Below, one piece after another: positions 1 through 9,308 of a stretch of 64,000 bases of DNA. The notes beneath the pieces are model-generated. The model was not told the origin of the DNA. It saw nothing but the letters and a program-made list of their open reading frames with translations, and searched no databases. The position numbers and the translations under genes are program-made. Numbering within the stretch: position 1 is the first letter of the stretch; each line of letters begins with the position of its first letter. Location: NCBI GenBank assembly GCA_964523725.1, contig CAZGAU010000001.1:1-64000 (forward strand), read 5' to 3'. Source of the DNA: JADJNW01 sp964523725. Lineage in GTDB: Bacteria; Bacteroidota; Bacteroidia; Chitinophagales; Saprospiraceae.

Positions 1-354
1 ATTATTGATCTGAAGCCGGTGCAGCGCTACGCTTTTGGCAATATCGTGCTGATCGGCGACGCTGCCCACGCTACTACGCCCAACATGGGGCAGGGCGCTT
101 GTCAGGCAATTGAAGACGCCGTTATCCTTGCCGATGAACTCGCAAAACATGACCAAACTGCAAACGCCTTTACCGCTTTTGAACGCAGAAGACTTGACCG
201 GACGCACTTTGTTGTCAACACCTCCTGGAATCTTGGCAAAATTGCCCAATGGAGTCACCCTGTATTCATTACCCTTAGAAATGCGCTCTTCCGGCTCATC
301 CCGGAGCGTGTGCATGAAAAACAAATGAAAACATTACTGGAAGTAGATTTTTGA
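1..354 (+). CDS. FAD-dependent monooxygenase, C-terminal part (5' truncated by window edge)
   Basis: The reading frame is open from base 1, so the gene begins outside the window. The visible 117 residues carry the second FAD-contact motif of the PHBH/UbiH-like aromatic hydroxylase fold: GDAAH followed by PNMGQGACQAIEDA, where the Asp binds the FAD ribityl and the helix after it packs on the isoalloxazine. A C-terminal helical region with paired arginines (FERRRLDRT) follows, typical of salicylate-hydroxylase and zeaxanthin-epoxidase-like monooxygenases. The N-terminal Rossmann GxGxxG motif and substrate domain are missing, so the substrate cannot be inferred. A strong hairpin terminator follows the stop codon after a few bases. 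Confidence 0.85.
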   Translation: MIDLKPVQRYAFGNIVLIGDAAHATTPNMGQGACQAIEDAVILADELAKHDQTANAFTAFERRRLDRTHFVVNTSWNLGKIAQWSHPVFITLRNALFRLIPERVHEKQMKTLLEVDF

Positions 355-358
355 GTAC

Positions 359-382
359 CGGCGGGCTTTACCCGCCGTTTTT
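359..382 (+). terminator. Intrinsic terminator after FAD monooxygenase
   Basis: A perfect 7-bp stem (cggcggg 359-365 / cccgccg 371-377) with a 5-base loop is followed by a run of five T. It lies 5 bases after the stop codon of the monooxygenase. Confidence 0.85.
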
Positions 383-384
383 AA

Positions 385-417
385 AAGTGTCTTACGGCTC
401 CGAGCCGTAGGACACTT
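385..417. repeat. Long near-perfect palindrome (hairpin)
   Basis: The left arm 385-400 pairs with 402-417 over 16 positions (aagtgtc-ttacggctc against gagccgta-ggacactt) with one G-T pair and almost no loop. It sits directly downstream of the monooxygenase terminator. It may be a second, bidirectional terminator, or a dispersed palindromic element. No T-run follows on the plus strand. Confidence 0.6.
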
Positions 418-553
418 AAATGTTTTGAGGTTTCCAGTTGTTTTGCGATTGCCATGATATGTGTGATTGCTGTGATGTTGTACTACTTATGTGGAATAAC
501 GATCTCACCTATCACATAAATCAAAAAAATCAAGGAGCAGACAAATAAAACAC

Positions 554-583
554 TTGACAATTTTCTAAAAATTAATATTTTTG
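554..583 (+). promoter_or_regulatory. Bacteroidota-type promoter upstream of the repeat array
   Basis: TTG at 554-556, a 19-base spacer and TATTTTTG at 576-583 match the Bacteroidota consensus (-33 TTTG, -7 TAnnTTTG). Transcription would start near 590. The mRNA for the gene at 1080 would then carry a leader of about 490 nt that contains the whole 21-bp repeat array. Confidence 0.6.
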
Positions 584-753
584 TACACATCATTTAAACC
601 ACAATCTTACACAAACTTGCCCGGGCGAATCCGCCTTATTTCATGTTTAGTGAATATTTTTCCCAAACAGAAAAACACATCTTTTGAAGCACGCTATGAC
701 AAGCAGTAGCGCTGATTTTATTGGCTTTAGAGGCATATTAATGTTTGGCAAGC

Positions 754-984
754 GGCTTGCCCAATGACTGGACAAGGTTGCTTAATATTTGGACAGGCTT
801 GCCCAAGGGTCGGGCAAGGTTGCTCAACAATTCGTCAGGCTTGCCCAATGATTGGACAGGCTTGCCCAGCGTTTGGTCAGGCTTGACTAATGATTGGTCA
901 GACTTGCCCAAGGGTCGGACAGACCTGCCCAACAACCGGGCAGGCTTGACCAGAGCTTCGGCAAGCTTGCTTAATGATCGGGCA
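754..984. repeat. Eleven-copy 21-bp tandem repeat array
   Basis: Eleven consecutive units of exactly 21 bp run without a single indel. They start at 754, 775, 796, 817, 838, 859, 880, 901, 922, 943 and 964. The consensus core is cttgcccaatgattggaca. Many units contain a small dyad (CCAAT-gATTGG), so each could form a mini-hairpin. Copies differ at several positions, so the array is not a recent slippage product. Because 21 is a multiple of 3, both strands show stop-free heptapeptide frames, but none has an ATG start and the plus frame is closed by a stop just upstream (739-741). I therefore treat it as non-coding. A partial twelfth unit follows at 985. Confidence 0.9.
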
Positions 985-1079
985 AGGCTCTAACACAACC
1001 TGATAAGCTTAGCATGGGAAGATGCCAATTTAAAATCATCCATTGTAATTATTTATTCACTACTAATAATTTTATAACT

Positions 1080-1769
1080 ATGGCTAAATCTTATTATTTA
1101 CCTAAGGGGGATGAAGACAGGGCAATCTGGCTCAACAATATCGCAGCCAAGCTCCCTAATTATGCCAGTAAATATGGTATCATGCCGGAAGAAACAATGG
1201 GCACTCAAAACGATGCCGCGTATTTTGATGCGTTTATTAAGTATTACAACCAACAAAGCGCTTTTCAAAAATCCCTCACCGACCACAAAAATGCGGTACG
1301 GGATGGTGTGGAAAATGGAGGTACGCTTCAACCGCTGGCGCCCCCGATGATGATGCTCCCGCCGCCTGTAGTACCAGGTATCTTTAAGCGGGTGAAAGCT
1401 TTGGTCAATCGAATCAAAGCCCACATCCATTACAGCGAAGCCGATGGGTATGACCTGGGTATCGAGGGCGCTGAAAAGACAGTGGATCCGGCGTCCATTA
1501 AGCCCTCCATTAATCTTCGTATAGGCGATGGCGGTCACCCGGATGTTCTTTGGGTAAAGTATGGTTATGATGGAGTAGAAATCCATAAACAGGTAGATGA
1601 CGGCGAATTGAAGTTTTTGGCGATTGATATGCAGCCGCATTATACCGATATGTCGGAGTTACCGCCGCCGGGTAAAAGCGCTGTGTGGAAGTATCGCGCT
1701 ATTTACCTCCGCAAGGATAAGCGTGTCGGGCAGTGGAGCGATGTGGTGACGATTACGGTCACGGGGTGA
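1080..1769 (+). CDS. Conserved-looking hypothetical protein with FN3-like C-terminus
   Basis: I do not recognise a named family. The 229-residue protein has an N-terminal helical half (about 1-95) rich in Asn, Tyr and Lys. A proline/methionine-rich linker follows (LAPPMMMLPPPVVPG, about 102-116). The C-terminal half (about 120-229) ends with a beta-sandwich signature of the fibronectin type III kind (WKYRAIYL then VGQWSDVVTITV). There is no signal peptide. The start at 1080 is preferred over an in-frame upstream codon at 1014 because the 22 extra residues look untranslated and the AT-rich stretch before 1080 is a typical Bacteroidota initiation context. It lies about 95 bp after the 21-bp repeat array, in the same orientation as the promoter at 554. 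Confidence 0.7.
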   Translation: MAKSYYLPKGDEDRAIWLNNIAAKLPNYASKYGIMPEETMGTQNDAAYFDAFIKYYNQQSAFQKSLTDHKNAVRDGVENGGTLQPLAPPMMMLPPPVVPGIFKRVKALVNRIKAHIHYSEADGYDLGIEGAEKTVDPASIKPSINLRIGDGGHPDVLWVKYGYDGVEIHKQVDDGELKFLAIDMQPHYTDMSELPPPGKSAVWKYRAIYLRKDKRVGQWSDVVTITVTG

Positions 1770-1782
1770 TCTTTGGTGCGAA

Positions 1783-1856
1783 GGTGCGATGGTATTTTGG
1801 TGCTATAGATAACTCCCTTTGTGAAGCGCACCATAACACCCTAACACTATCGCACC
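1783..1856. terminator. Inverted repeat between convergent genes, possible bidirectional terminator
   Basis: ggtgcgatggt (1783-1793) pairs with actatcgcacc (1846-1856), allowing one G-T pair, across a loop that itself holds caccataacac-type microrepeats. It separates the plus-strand hypothetical gene from the minus-strand permease P1. It lacks a strong T-run, so the terminator role is inferred from position. Confidence 0.4.
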
Positions 1857-1882
1857 ATAATATTTTTACACCATAACACATA

Positions 1883-4306
1883 TTACTCACTTCGCAAACT
1901 CTCCACCGGATTGGATACGGCTGCCCGCACCGCCTGAAAACTTACCGTCGCCACTGCAATCAACACCGCTACCGCGCCCGCCAATGCAAAAATCCACCAG
2001 CTGATCTCGGTACGATAAGCATAATTTTCCAGCCAGGTACTCATGCCCCACCATGCCACAGGGAAAGCGATTACAGCTGCAATCAGTACCAGTTTCAAAA
2101 AGTCTTTGGAGAGCATGGTTACAATATTCCCGACGCTTGCACCCAGCACTTTGCGAATGCCAATTTCTTTGGTGCGTTGCTCTGCCATAAACGCCGATAA
2201 GCCAAACAAGCCCAGGCAGGCAATAAAAATAGCCAGAATCGCAAAAGTGATAAAAATATTGCCGACGCGCTGCTCCGTGCGGTACATCTGGTCGAAGGCT
2301 TCGTCCATAAAGGTATAATTGAATGGTTGCCCGGCAGCCATGCTGCGCCATTTGGATTCAATGCGACTTACCGTGCCGGTAATATCCTCGGTATCGAGAC
2401 GGAAGGAGATATTCCCCCTGCTTCTTCCCAAAAAGAAAGTCACCGGCGAGATATTGCTGCGCAAAGACTCATAATGAAAATCTTTTACCACGCCGATAAT
2501 ATCAAAAGCAATTAAATCCATCGTTTGAATATCATCAATGATATAAACTTTTTTGCCAACGGGGTCGTCAAAATTCAGCAGCCGGGCGGTCGCTTCATTA
2601 ATAATTACAGCGTTGGAATCCGTGAGGAAATCGCGGGAAAAATCGCGCCCCTGGATAATTTCCATTCCCATCGTTTGGATGTAATCATGATCCACCCGCC
2701 ACTGCTGCGTCGATACTGCCTTGGACTGATCCACAACGGGCGTGGGCAAGATCGGGCTATCGCTACGCGCAGAAGGCACCGGCAGGTAACTGCTCACCGC
2801 ACCGCTCACAACGCCCGCTTCGCGTGAAGCTTCTTCTTTAAAAGCCTGGAGCTGATCGCCCAGGGCATATGCATCGTTGATAATTAAAACCTGTTCTTTA
2901 TTAAAGCCTAATTGCTTGGTTTGAATGTAATTCAATTGTCTGTAAATTACAATGGTACCGATGATAAGTAGCACCGAAGTAATAAACTGAAAAACAACCA
3001 ATGCGCTGCGCAAGCCACCGCCTTTGGTACTTTGGCTGAGGCGTCCTTTGAGCACACTTACCGGCCGGAATGAGGAGAGGAAAAACGCCGGATAGCTTCC
3101 CGCCAACAATCCCGTGGCAATTACAAAAAGCAGAAGTACCGGCAGAACCCCCGCGTTGAGAAAAGAGCCTAGTGCCATTTCTTTCCCGGATAGTTGATTG
3201 AACCAGGGTAACAATAACCAGACGCCCAGCACCGCCAGCACCAGACTCAGCAACGCCATCACCACCGATTCGGTGAGGAATTGACCAATCAAGCCAGACT
3301 TCAGCGAGCCCATCACCTTGCGAATACCCACCTCGCGTGCGCGACCTGCAGAACGAGCCGTAGCCAGATTCATGAAATTGATACAAGCGATCAGTAGCAC
3401 AAACAAAGCCACCGCCGAAAAGATATATACGTATTGAATATTGCCGTTGGGGCTTAATTCCGCGGTGCGGTTGGAATGCAAATGGATATCGGTGAGCGGT
3501 ATAAAAGTGTAATATAGGAAATTTCCAGATTCCCTGAATTCGTCCATCGTGATTTGCATTACCTGCTGGGCAATAGGTCCGACGTAGCGTTCGATCAGGT
3601 TGTCCATTTCGGCTTCCAGTTGCGCAATGTCGGCGCCTTCTGCCAGCAGGATATAAGTGTTGAAGTTATTACTCAGCCAGTTATTCTGCTTGCTTTCCTG
3701 CAAACCTTCCATCGCCAGGAAAAAATCAAACTGAATATGCGAGTTCCGTGGGATATCCTCCATCACGCCGGTGATCTTGTAATTTGTTTTATCATCGAAT
3801 ACCAGGGTTTCGCCGAGCACATCGGTGCGGCCGAAATACTTTCTGGCGGTACTTTCGGTAATGACAACGGTATTCGGAGCAGCCAGCGCCGTCTTGGGGT
3901 CACCGGCAATCAACGGAAAGCTAAAGACATCAAACAAGGTAGAATCTGCAAAAATGACGCGGGTTTCCTTGAGGTTTTCATCGCCTTTTTTCACCAGGAA
4001 ACTGCCCTGTTCGCGAAAGCGCACGGCGCTTTTCACTTGGGGATAATCCTTGACCAGCGTAGGTCCCATGGGGTCGGGCGCAACGGCCAGCACGTGCTCA
4101 AAGCCGCCAAATTTGATGTCCCCGTTGACCCGGTAAATCCGGTCGGCATTTTCATGAAAACGGTCGTAGCTCAGTTCATCCACCACATACATTGTAATAA
4201 GCAGGCAGCAGGTCAAGCCCAGGGCCAATCCGGCGATATTGATAATAGAAAAAGCTTTGTTCTTGAGCAGATTGCGCAGGGCAATTTTCAGGTAATTTCT
4301 AATCAT
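1883..4306 (-). CDS. MacB/FtsX-type ABC transporter permease, array member P1
   Basis: An 807-residue inner-membrane permease without an ATPase domain. It is a duplicated MacB unit: TM1 about 19-42, periplasmic MacB_PCD domain about 50-285, FtsX core with TM2-TM4 about 293-408, second TM-anchored half starting with TM5 about 437-457, periplasmic domain about 470-675, and FtsX core with TM6-TM8 about 684-790. Each FtsX core holds the coupling motif: REVGIRKVMGS at about 324-334 and TKEIGIRKVLGAS at about 713-725. In MacB-type systems such permeases use ATP-driven mechanotransmission to push periplasmic substrates through an adaptor. It is the last gene of the ten-member array. An intrinsic terminator separates it from P2, so it needs its own promoter. 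It ends in NPVESLRSE. Confidence 0.92.
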   Translation of the reverse strand: MIRNYLKIALRNLLKNKAFSIINIAGLALGLTCCLLITMYVVDELSYDRFHENADRIYRVNGDIKFGGFEHVLAVAPDPMGPTLVKDYPQVKSAVRFREQGSFLVKKGDENLKETRVIFADSTLFDVFSFPLIAGDPKTALAAPNTVVITESTARKYFGRTDVLGETLVFDDKTNYKITGVMEDIPRNSHIQFDFFLAMEGLQESKQNNWLSNNFNTYILLAEGADIAQLEAEMDNLIERYVGPIAQQVMQITMDEFRESGNFLYYTFIPLTDIHLHSNRTAELSPNGNIQYVYIFSAVALFVLLIACINFMNLATARSAGRAREVGIRKVMGSLKSGLIGQFLTESVVMALLSLVLAVLGVWLLLPWFNQLSGKEMALGSFLNAGVLPVLLLFVIATGLLAGSYPAFFLSSFRPVSVLKGRLSQSTKGGGLRSALVVFQFITSVLLIIGTIVIYRQLNYIQTKQLGFNKEQVLIINDAYALGDQLQAFKEEASREAGVVSGAVSSYLPVPSARSDSPILPTPVVDQSKAVSTQQWRVDHDYIQTMGMEIIQGRDFSRDFLTDSNAVIINEATARLLNFDDPVGKKVYIIDDIQTMDLIAFDIIGVVKDFHYESLRSNISPVTFFLGRSRGNISFRLDTEDITGTVSRIESKWRSMAAGQPFNYTFMDEAFDQMYRTEQRVGNIFITFAILAIFIACLGLFGLSAFMAEQRTKEIGIRKVLGASVGNIVTMLSKDFLKLVLIAAVIAFPVAWWGMSTWLENYAYRTEISWWIFALAGAVAVLIAVATVSFQAVRAAVSNPVESLRSE

Positions 4307-4387
4307 GGTGAGGTAAGGTTTTAGTTGTCAAAACTTTCTGTCTCTATTCGTAGATGCTTTGACGGGAGAAACCACCCTATTCGTTAC

Positions 4388-4420
4388 ACAAAAAAGCCCG
4401 GAATAAAATCCCAGGGCTTT
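4388..4420 (-). terminator. Intrinsic terminator between permeases P2 and P1
   Basis: On the minus strand, AAAGCCC (4420-4414) and GG pair with CC and GGGCTTT (4399-4393) around a short loop and run into a T-tract. It follows the stop of P2 by about 30 bases and closes the P4-P3-P2 transcription unit. Confidence 0.85.
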
Positions 4421-4448
4421 AATGCACGTATATTTTTGTAATTAAATT

Positions 4449-6887
4449 TTATTCACTGCGTAAGCTCTCAACGGGATTCGCCGTAGCTGAACGCATCGCT
4501 TGCACGCTCACCGTTAAAACCGCTATTGCAAACGCAGCAATACCCGCCAGCACGAACATCCACCATTGAATCTCAATGCGATAAGCAAAGTCTTCGAGCC
4601 ACTTGTTCATGGCCCACCAGGATAAAGGAATAGCAATCAAAGCTGCCAGGATGACCAGTCGAAGAAAATCTTTGGACAATAGCGTAACAATGCCTGTAAC
4701 CGTAGCACCCAGCACTTTACGAATGCCGATTTCTTTGGTGCGATTGACCATCACCAGCGAAGTTAAACCAAATAAGCCGAGACAAGCCAACAACACCGAC
4801 AAGCCACCGGCAATGCCTACGATACGCCCCCAGCGCGCTTCCGACTGGTAGAATCGCTCGATGTTTTCATCTAAAAAGCTATACTGCGGCGGCAAGCCGG
4901 CCTCCAGTTTCTTCCAGGCGCTCTCGATAGTTGAAATCGTCGGCGCAGGATTACCTGGGCTTAGGCGCACAAACATCTGGAAAGGCGTATAATCGTTAAA
5001 CATGTGGAACATCTGCGGGCTTACTTCTTCGTGTAGGGAGAGGAAATTGAAATTCTTTACCACGCCGATCACCACAGGCGTAAAGCGACTCGAATATTCA
5101 GGAAGTGTTTGTCCAATTGCCGTTTCATTCGTCCAGCCGAAATCGCGCACCATCGCTTCATTTACAATAATGGCACTGACACTGTCGGTAGCGTATTTGT
5201 AATCAAAATTGCGCCCTGCGATCAGCTCCATGCCCAGCACCGGAATATAATTCGGATCTACAAAATATTCAAAAACCTGCTTGTTTTCGCCTTTGTAATC
5301 AAAGCCTGAGCGACTCCAGCCGGTGCCCTCACCAAGCGCCAATTCAGCGGTGGCAATGCCTTTCACGCCGGGAAGCTGCTCCAATTCCTGCCGCAGTAGG
5401 GGGAACAAACGCTCGGTGTCGGCGCCGTCGCCATTGATGACCAGCACGTTTTCTTTATTAAATCCGGGATTCCTGGAACGTAGGAAATCTAGTTGATTCA
5501 GCATGATGACCGTGCAAGCGATCAAGCCGATGGACAGCACAAACTGAAACGAAACGAGTGAGTTGGTGAACCAGTTGGCCCCCTTCAGGCGAAGTTTGTC
5601 GCGCAAAATTTCAATCGGTTTAAAACCAGATAAAATTAAGGCCGGATAAGCGCCCGCCAGGAAAGTTACGAGCAGGATTAAACCGACGAAAAGCCCCGCC
5701 AATTCTGGGTATAAACTAAAATCCCAGGTCAGCATTCGATCTGCCAGGGTATTAAAAGTAGGCAATAACATTTTGCCAATTCCAAATCCAAGCCCCATTG
5801 AGAGCACGGTCAATAGAAAAGACTCGGTGAGAAATTGGGTCAATAACTGCCCGCGATTTGCGCCGACGATCTTCCGGACGCCGATCTCCCGGGTGCGCCC
5901 CGCCGAGCGACCAATAGCCAGCGTGGTAAAATTGATACAGGCAATCAGCAAAATAATCGCGCCGATACCCAGTAAAATCCAGGCGTAGCGCGGGTTGATC
6001 GGGCGCGCAATGCCTCCTGGAATGGAAGTATCCGTGTGCATAGCCCGTAGCGACTGCAAGCCGTAGGTGACGGGCGTCCCCTTACCATCCCATTCGCCCC
6101 TTTCCTTGAGTTCGGCTTCAGCGTCGGGGTAATATTTGCGTCGGAACTGCGCCAGGCGTTCCGGGTCATTCATTAGATCAGAACCGGGTTTTAATTCTAC
6201 AAAAGTCAGGAAAGCTGAGCGATTCCAGTTATCCACACTCCGCTGTCCATGATTGGTGGTGTACAATCGTTCGAAATTGCCCAGTATTTCAAAACTGATG
6301 CTGGAATTGGGCGGCATATCCTCGGCAACGCCGGTAATGGTGTAAGGATTAAATTCATCGTCAAGCTTGATTTCCAGGGTTTTGCCCACCGGGTTTTCGT
6401 TCCCGAATAAGCGTTTGGCCGTACTTTCTGATAAAACAATGCTGTAAGGATCCTGAATAACCGTTTCAGGATCGCCGGAGATCAAAGTAAAAGAGAACAC
6501 GTCGAAAAAATTCGGATCGGCAAAAGAAATACCAACGCGGGTCGTCGTCTCTGAAGTCCGCACAAAATCTTCGCCCCAGGCGTAGCGCATACGCACCACA
6601 TTATTTACATCATCGGCAAAATCTTCCCCGAAAGCCGGCCCCAGTGGCATAGGCAGGTGCGAATCTTTGGAATCCTCGATTCCTTTCAGCCCTTTTATAT
6701 CGCGATAAATACGGTAAATATGATCCGCTTTGGCATGGAAACGATCATAATTAAATTCATTTACTACATATAATAAAATCAATGAAAAACATGCCAGCCC
6801 CAGTGAAAGCCCCAGAATATTGATCGAAGCGATCGCCTTATTTTTCCAGATGTTTCTGATTGCAATAAGAAAATAATTCTTTATCAT
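4449..6887 (-). CDS. MacB/FtsX-type ABC transporter permease, array member P2
   Basis: At 812 residues it is the longest of the ten paralogs. The first FtsX core reads INFTTLAIGRSAGRTREIGVRKIVGA. The second reads VNRTKEIGIRKVLGAT, with VNR replacing the EQR usual among its neighbours. The first periplasmic domain has an insertion rich in charged residues around YYPDAEAELKERGEWDGKGT not seen in the other members. It starts 12 bp after the stop of P3, and P3 starts 12 bp after P4, so P4-P3-P2 form one operon ended by the terminator at 4388-4420. The C-terminus is ANPVESLRSE. Confidence 0.92.
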   Translation of the reverse strand: MIKNYFLIAIRNIWKNKAIASINILGLSLGLACFSLILLYVVNEFNYDRFHAKADHIYRIYRDIKGLKGIEDSKDSHLPMPLGPAFGEDFADDVNNVVRMRYAWGEDFVRTSETTTRVGISFADPNFFDVFSFTLISGDPETVIQDPYSIVLSESTAKRLFGNENPVGKTLEIKLDDEFNPYTITGVAEDMPPNSSISFEILGNFERLYTTNHGQRSVDNWNRSAFLTFVELKPGSDLMNDPERLAQFRRKYYPDAEAELKERGEWDGKGTPVTYGLQSLRAMHTDTSIPGGIARPINPRYAWILLGIGAIILLIACINFTTLAIGRSAGRTREIGVRKIVGANRGQLLTQFLTESFLLTVLSMGLGFGIGKMLLPTFNTLADRMLTWDFSLYPELAGLFVGLILLVTFLAGAYPALILSGFKPIEILRDKLRLKGANWFTNSLVSFQFVLSIGLIACTVIMLNQLDFLRSRNPGFNKENVLVINGDGADTERLFPLLRQELEQLPGVKGIATAELALGEGTGWSRSGFDYKGENKQVFEYFVDPNYIPVLGMELIAGRNFDYKYATDSVSAIIVNEAMVRDFGWTNETAIGQTLPEYSSRFTPVVIGVVKNFNFLSLHEEVSPQMFHMFNDYTPFQMFVRLSPGNPAPTISTIESAWKKLEAGLPPQYSFLDENIERFYQSEARWGRIVGIAGGLSVLLACLGLFGLTSLVMVNRTKEIGIRKVLGATVTGIVTLLSKDFLRLVILAALIAIPLSWWAMNKWLEDFAYRIEIQWWMFVLAGIAAFAIAVLTVSVQAMRSATANPVESLRSE

Positions 6888-6899
6888 GATTCTTGTTAT

Positions 6900-9296
6900 T
6901 TATTCAGTTTTTAAACTCTCTACCGGATTTGCCATTGCAGCACGTATTGCCTGGAAGCTCACCGTCAGTAATGCGATAAGAATCGCGCTAATGCCTGAAA
7001 CAGCAAAAATCCACCAGCTCAGATCAGCCCTGTAAGCAAAGTCTTCGAGCCATTTATTCATTACCCACCAGGCTAAAGGAAAAGCAACGCCATTCGCAAT
7101 CAGCACCAGTTTAATAAAGTCTTTGGAAAGTAAAGTTGTGATTTGACCAACACTTGCGCCCAACACTTTGCGTATGCCAATTTCTTTGGTACGTTGCTCC
7201 ACGACATAAGTGGACAAACCGAGTAAGCCTAAACATGATATAATGATTGCCAACATACTAAAAGCGCCGAACAAGCGCCCAAGCTGAATATCTTTTTGAT
7301 GTAATCTGGCAACATTATCATCCATAAAACGAAGGTCTGCAAACCACACAGGAGAAAGCTCCGCCACTGTTTTTCGGATTCCGGCAGCCACGGCTTCATA
7401 ATTATTCATATTTACCCTTACAGCAATAAAATTGGGTGTCATCCAATCATAAGGCGAGAATTGCAATAAAGCCGGCGGTATTTTATCATGAAATGAGCCA
7501 AAATGAAAGTCTTTTATTACACCCACCACCGTACCTTCTTTTTTATTATCGCCGCCCCACAACAGAGATTGCCCCAGCGCTGCTTCAGGCGATTCGAATC
7601 CTAATTCTTTGACTGCCGTTTCATTTATGATAAACCCGTCGGTTACATCTGAGCTGCGTTTGCTGCTCAAGCCGCGTCCGGCAAAAAGTTCCAAACCCAG
7701 TGTTTCAATAAAATCATCCTTTAAAGCATAATTTTCGGTTTGCACTTTCGGGCTGCTCAAATCGCGCATCAACGGCCAGCTATCGCCATAGAAAGTTGGC
7801 ATGTTGCTGCTGGCAGTCACCTGGAGAACACCGGGTTCGGAGAGTAACTTTTGCTTCAACACATCATATTTTTCATTTAGCTCATTATTTATCTGGAATG
7901 TAATAACTTGCTCCTTGCCCTCCGGACGAAAACTCTGCCGCACAAAATTCATTTGTTGTTGTACGATCAAAGTCGCGATAATTAAAGCAATGGAAATCGT
8001 GAACTGACTCACTACAAGGGTTTGTCGCAGGGAATTAAATAATGAAATATCGCCCAAACGCCCGCGAAATGCCTCCACCGGCTTGAATCCAGATAAAATA
8101 AACGCTGGGAAAATGCCTGCGCCAAGCCCAGTAATAAGTACCAAAGCAGCCAGCCCTATGTATATGATAGGTTGATGCAATTCCGAAACCTGAAACGCTT
8201 TCCCTGAAATGGTATTAAAAATGGGCAATAAGGCTTGCGCCAGCATCCATGCCGTAATGCCTGCAAACAAAGAAACCAGGAATGTTTCGCTTAGAAATTG
8301 CCCGATCAACTGACTCCGCTCGGCGCCGATACTTTTTAAAATGCCTACTTCTTTTGCCCTTTTGGCAAAGCGGGCAGTGGCTTGATTTACATAATTGAAC
8401 CCCGCGATCAGCAGCACAATCAAAGCGATACAAACCAACAAGTAAATCGTGGACCAACGACCGTTCGGCTCAAACTCATTTTGCAAATGTGAACGAAGAT
8501 GTATATCTGTAACCGGCTGAATATTAAGTTGATAATCGGACTCCCAGTTTTCTAACTCGTCGCTCACGTGTGCACGCGCAAAGTCTTTTAGTTTTGACTT
8601 AAACACCTGTGGATCAGCATTTTCGGAGAGTTGAATATAGGTGTAATTCGCAGGCATTTGCCGCCAGAGTGTAGGCGTTCCATACACTTTATCAAATGTG
8701 GCAAAGGATAAGCCTAAATCAAACCGAATATGGCTATTGGCGGGAAAATCCTTGAAAACGCCTGTCACGGTTGCATTTAGACTGCCACTAGTGCCGATCT
8801 CCAGGGTTTTGCCGATTGGGTTTTCATCACCGAAATATTTTTTGGCGTAGCTTTCGCTCAGGATCACCTGATTGGGTTCAACCAGCGCCGTTTGCGCGTT
8901 CCCGGCAACAAAGGGCATAGTAAAAAGCTGAGGCAAATCGGCATCTACGAAAGTTGTGGTTTCAAAAAAGCGATTTTCACCGTTCTTGATAATCGTTTCA
9001 AAACCGGGCGCTATACGTGCGCATCGTGCTATTTGCGGAAAATCTTCTTTCAAGGCAGGCGCAATGGGCAAAGGCAACGTAGCATAAGCCCCCATTTCCA
9101 TATAATTATCAAAAACAACCCGATAAATATCATCCGCATTTTCATGATATTCATCATAAGTTAATTCCTGCCGAATGTATAAGCCCATCAGCAAGCAGCA
9201 AGCCAGGCCTACCGTCAAACCCAGGATATTAATAAAAGCATAAAAACGTTGTTTCATTAATACCCGGAAGGCAATTTTTAAATTATTCCAAAACAT
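6900..9296 (-). CDS. MacB/FtsX-type ABC transporter permease, array member P3
   Basis: 798 residues and the middle gene of the tight P4-P3-P2 operon (12-bp gaps on both sides). The first FtsX core is atypical: FNYVNQATARFAKRAKEVGILKSIGA, where GILKSIGA replaces the GIRKVxGA coupling motif found in most members. The second core is canonical (EQRTKEIGIRKVLGASVGQI). TM1 (about 19-41) follows the amphipathic N-terminal helix FWNNLKIAFRVLMKQRF. The C-terminus is ANPVESLKTE. The altered first coupling helix may change how this half engages the ATPase; that is inference. Confidence 0.92.
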   Translation of the reverse strand: MFWNNLKIAFRVLMKQRFYAFINILGLTVGLACCLLMGLYIRQELTYDEYHENADDIYRVVFDNYMEMGAYATLPLPIAPALKEDFPQIARCARIAPGFETIIKNGENRFFETTTFVDADLPQLFTMPFVAGNAQTALVEPNQVILSESYAKKYFGDENPIGKTLEIGTSGSLNATVTGVFKDFPANSHIRFDLGLSFATFDKVYGTPTLWRQMPANYTYIQLSENADPQVFKSKLKDFARAHVSDELENWESDYQLNIQPVTDIHLRSHLQNEFEPNGRWSTIYLLVCIALIVLLIAGFNYVNQATARFAKRAKEVGILKSIGAERSQLIGQFLSETFLVSLFAGITAWMLAQALLPIFNTISGKAFQVSELHQPIIYIGLAALVLITGLGAGIFPAFILSGFKPVEAFRGRLGDISLFNSLRQTLVVSQFTISIALIIATLIVQQQMNFVRQSFRPEGKEQVITFQINNELNEKYDVLKQKLLSEPGVLQVTASSNMPTFYGDSWPLMRDLSSPKVQTENYALKDDFIETLGLELFAGRGLSSKRSSDVTDGFIINETAVKELGFESPEAALGQSLLWGGDNKKEGTVVGVIKDFHFGSFHDKIPPALLQFSPYDWMTPNFIAVRVNMNNYEAVAAGIRKTVAELSPVWFADLRFMDDNVARLHQKDIQLGRLFGAFSMLAIIISCLGLLGLSTYVVEQRTKEIGIRKVLGASVGQITTLLSKDFIKLVLIANGVAFPLAWWVMNKWLEDFAYRADLSWWIFAVSGISAILIALLTVSFQAIRAAMANPVESLKTE

Positions 9297-9308
9297 ACTA
9301 AATGTTTT

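Noticed and set aside
754..984. CRISPR array
   Set aside because: The units are contiguous 21-mers with no spacers.
738..993. Open frames on both strands across the 21-bp array, as possible repeat proteins
   Set aside because: No ATG start in either frame, an in-frame stop immediately upstream on the plus strand, and openness is explained by the unit length being a multiple of three.
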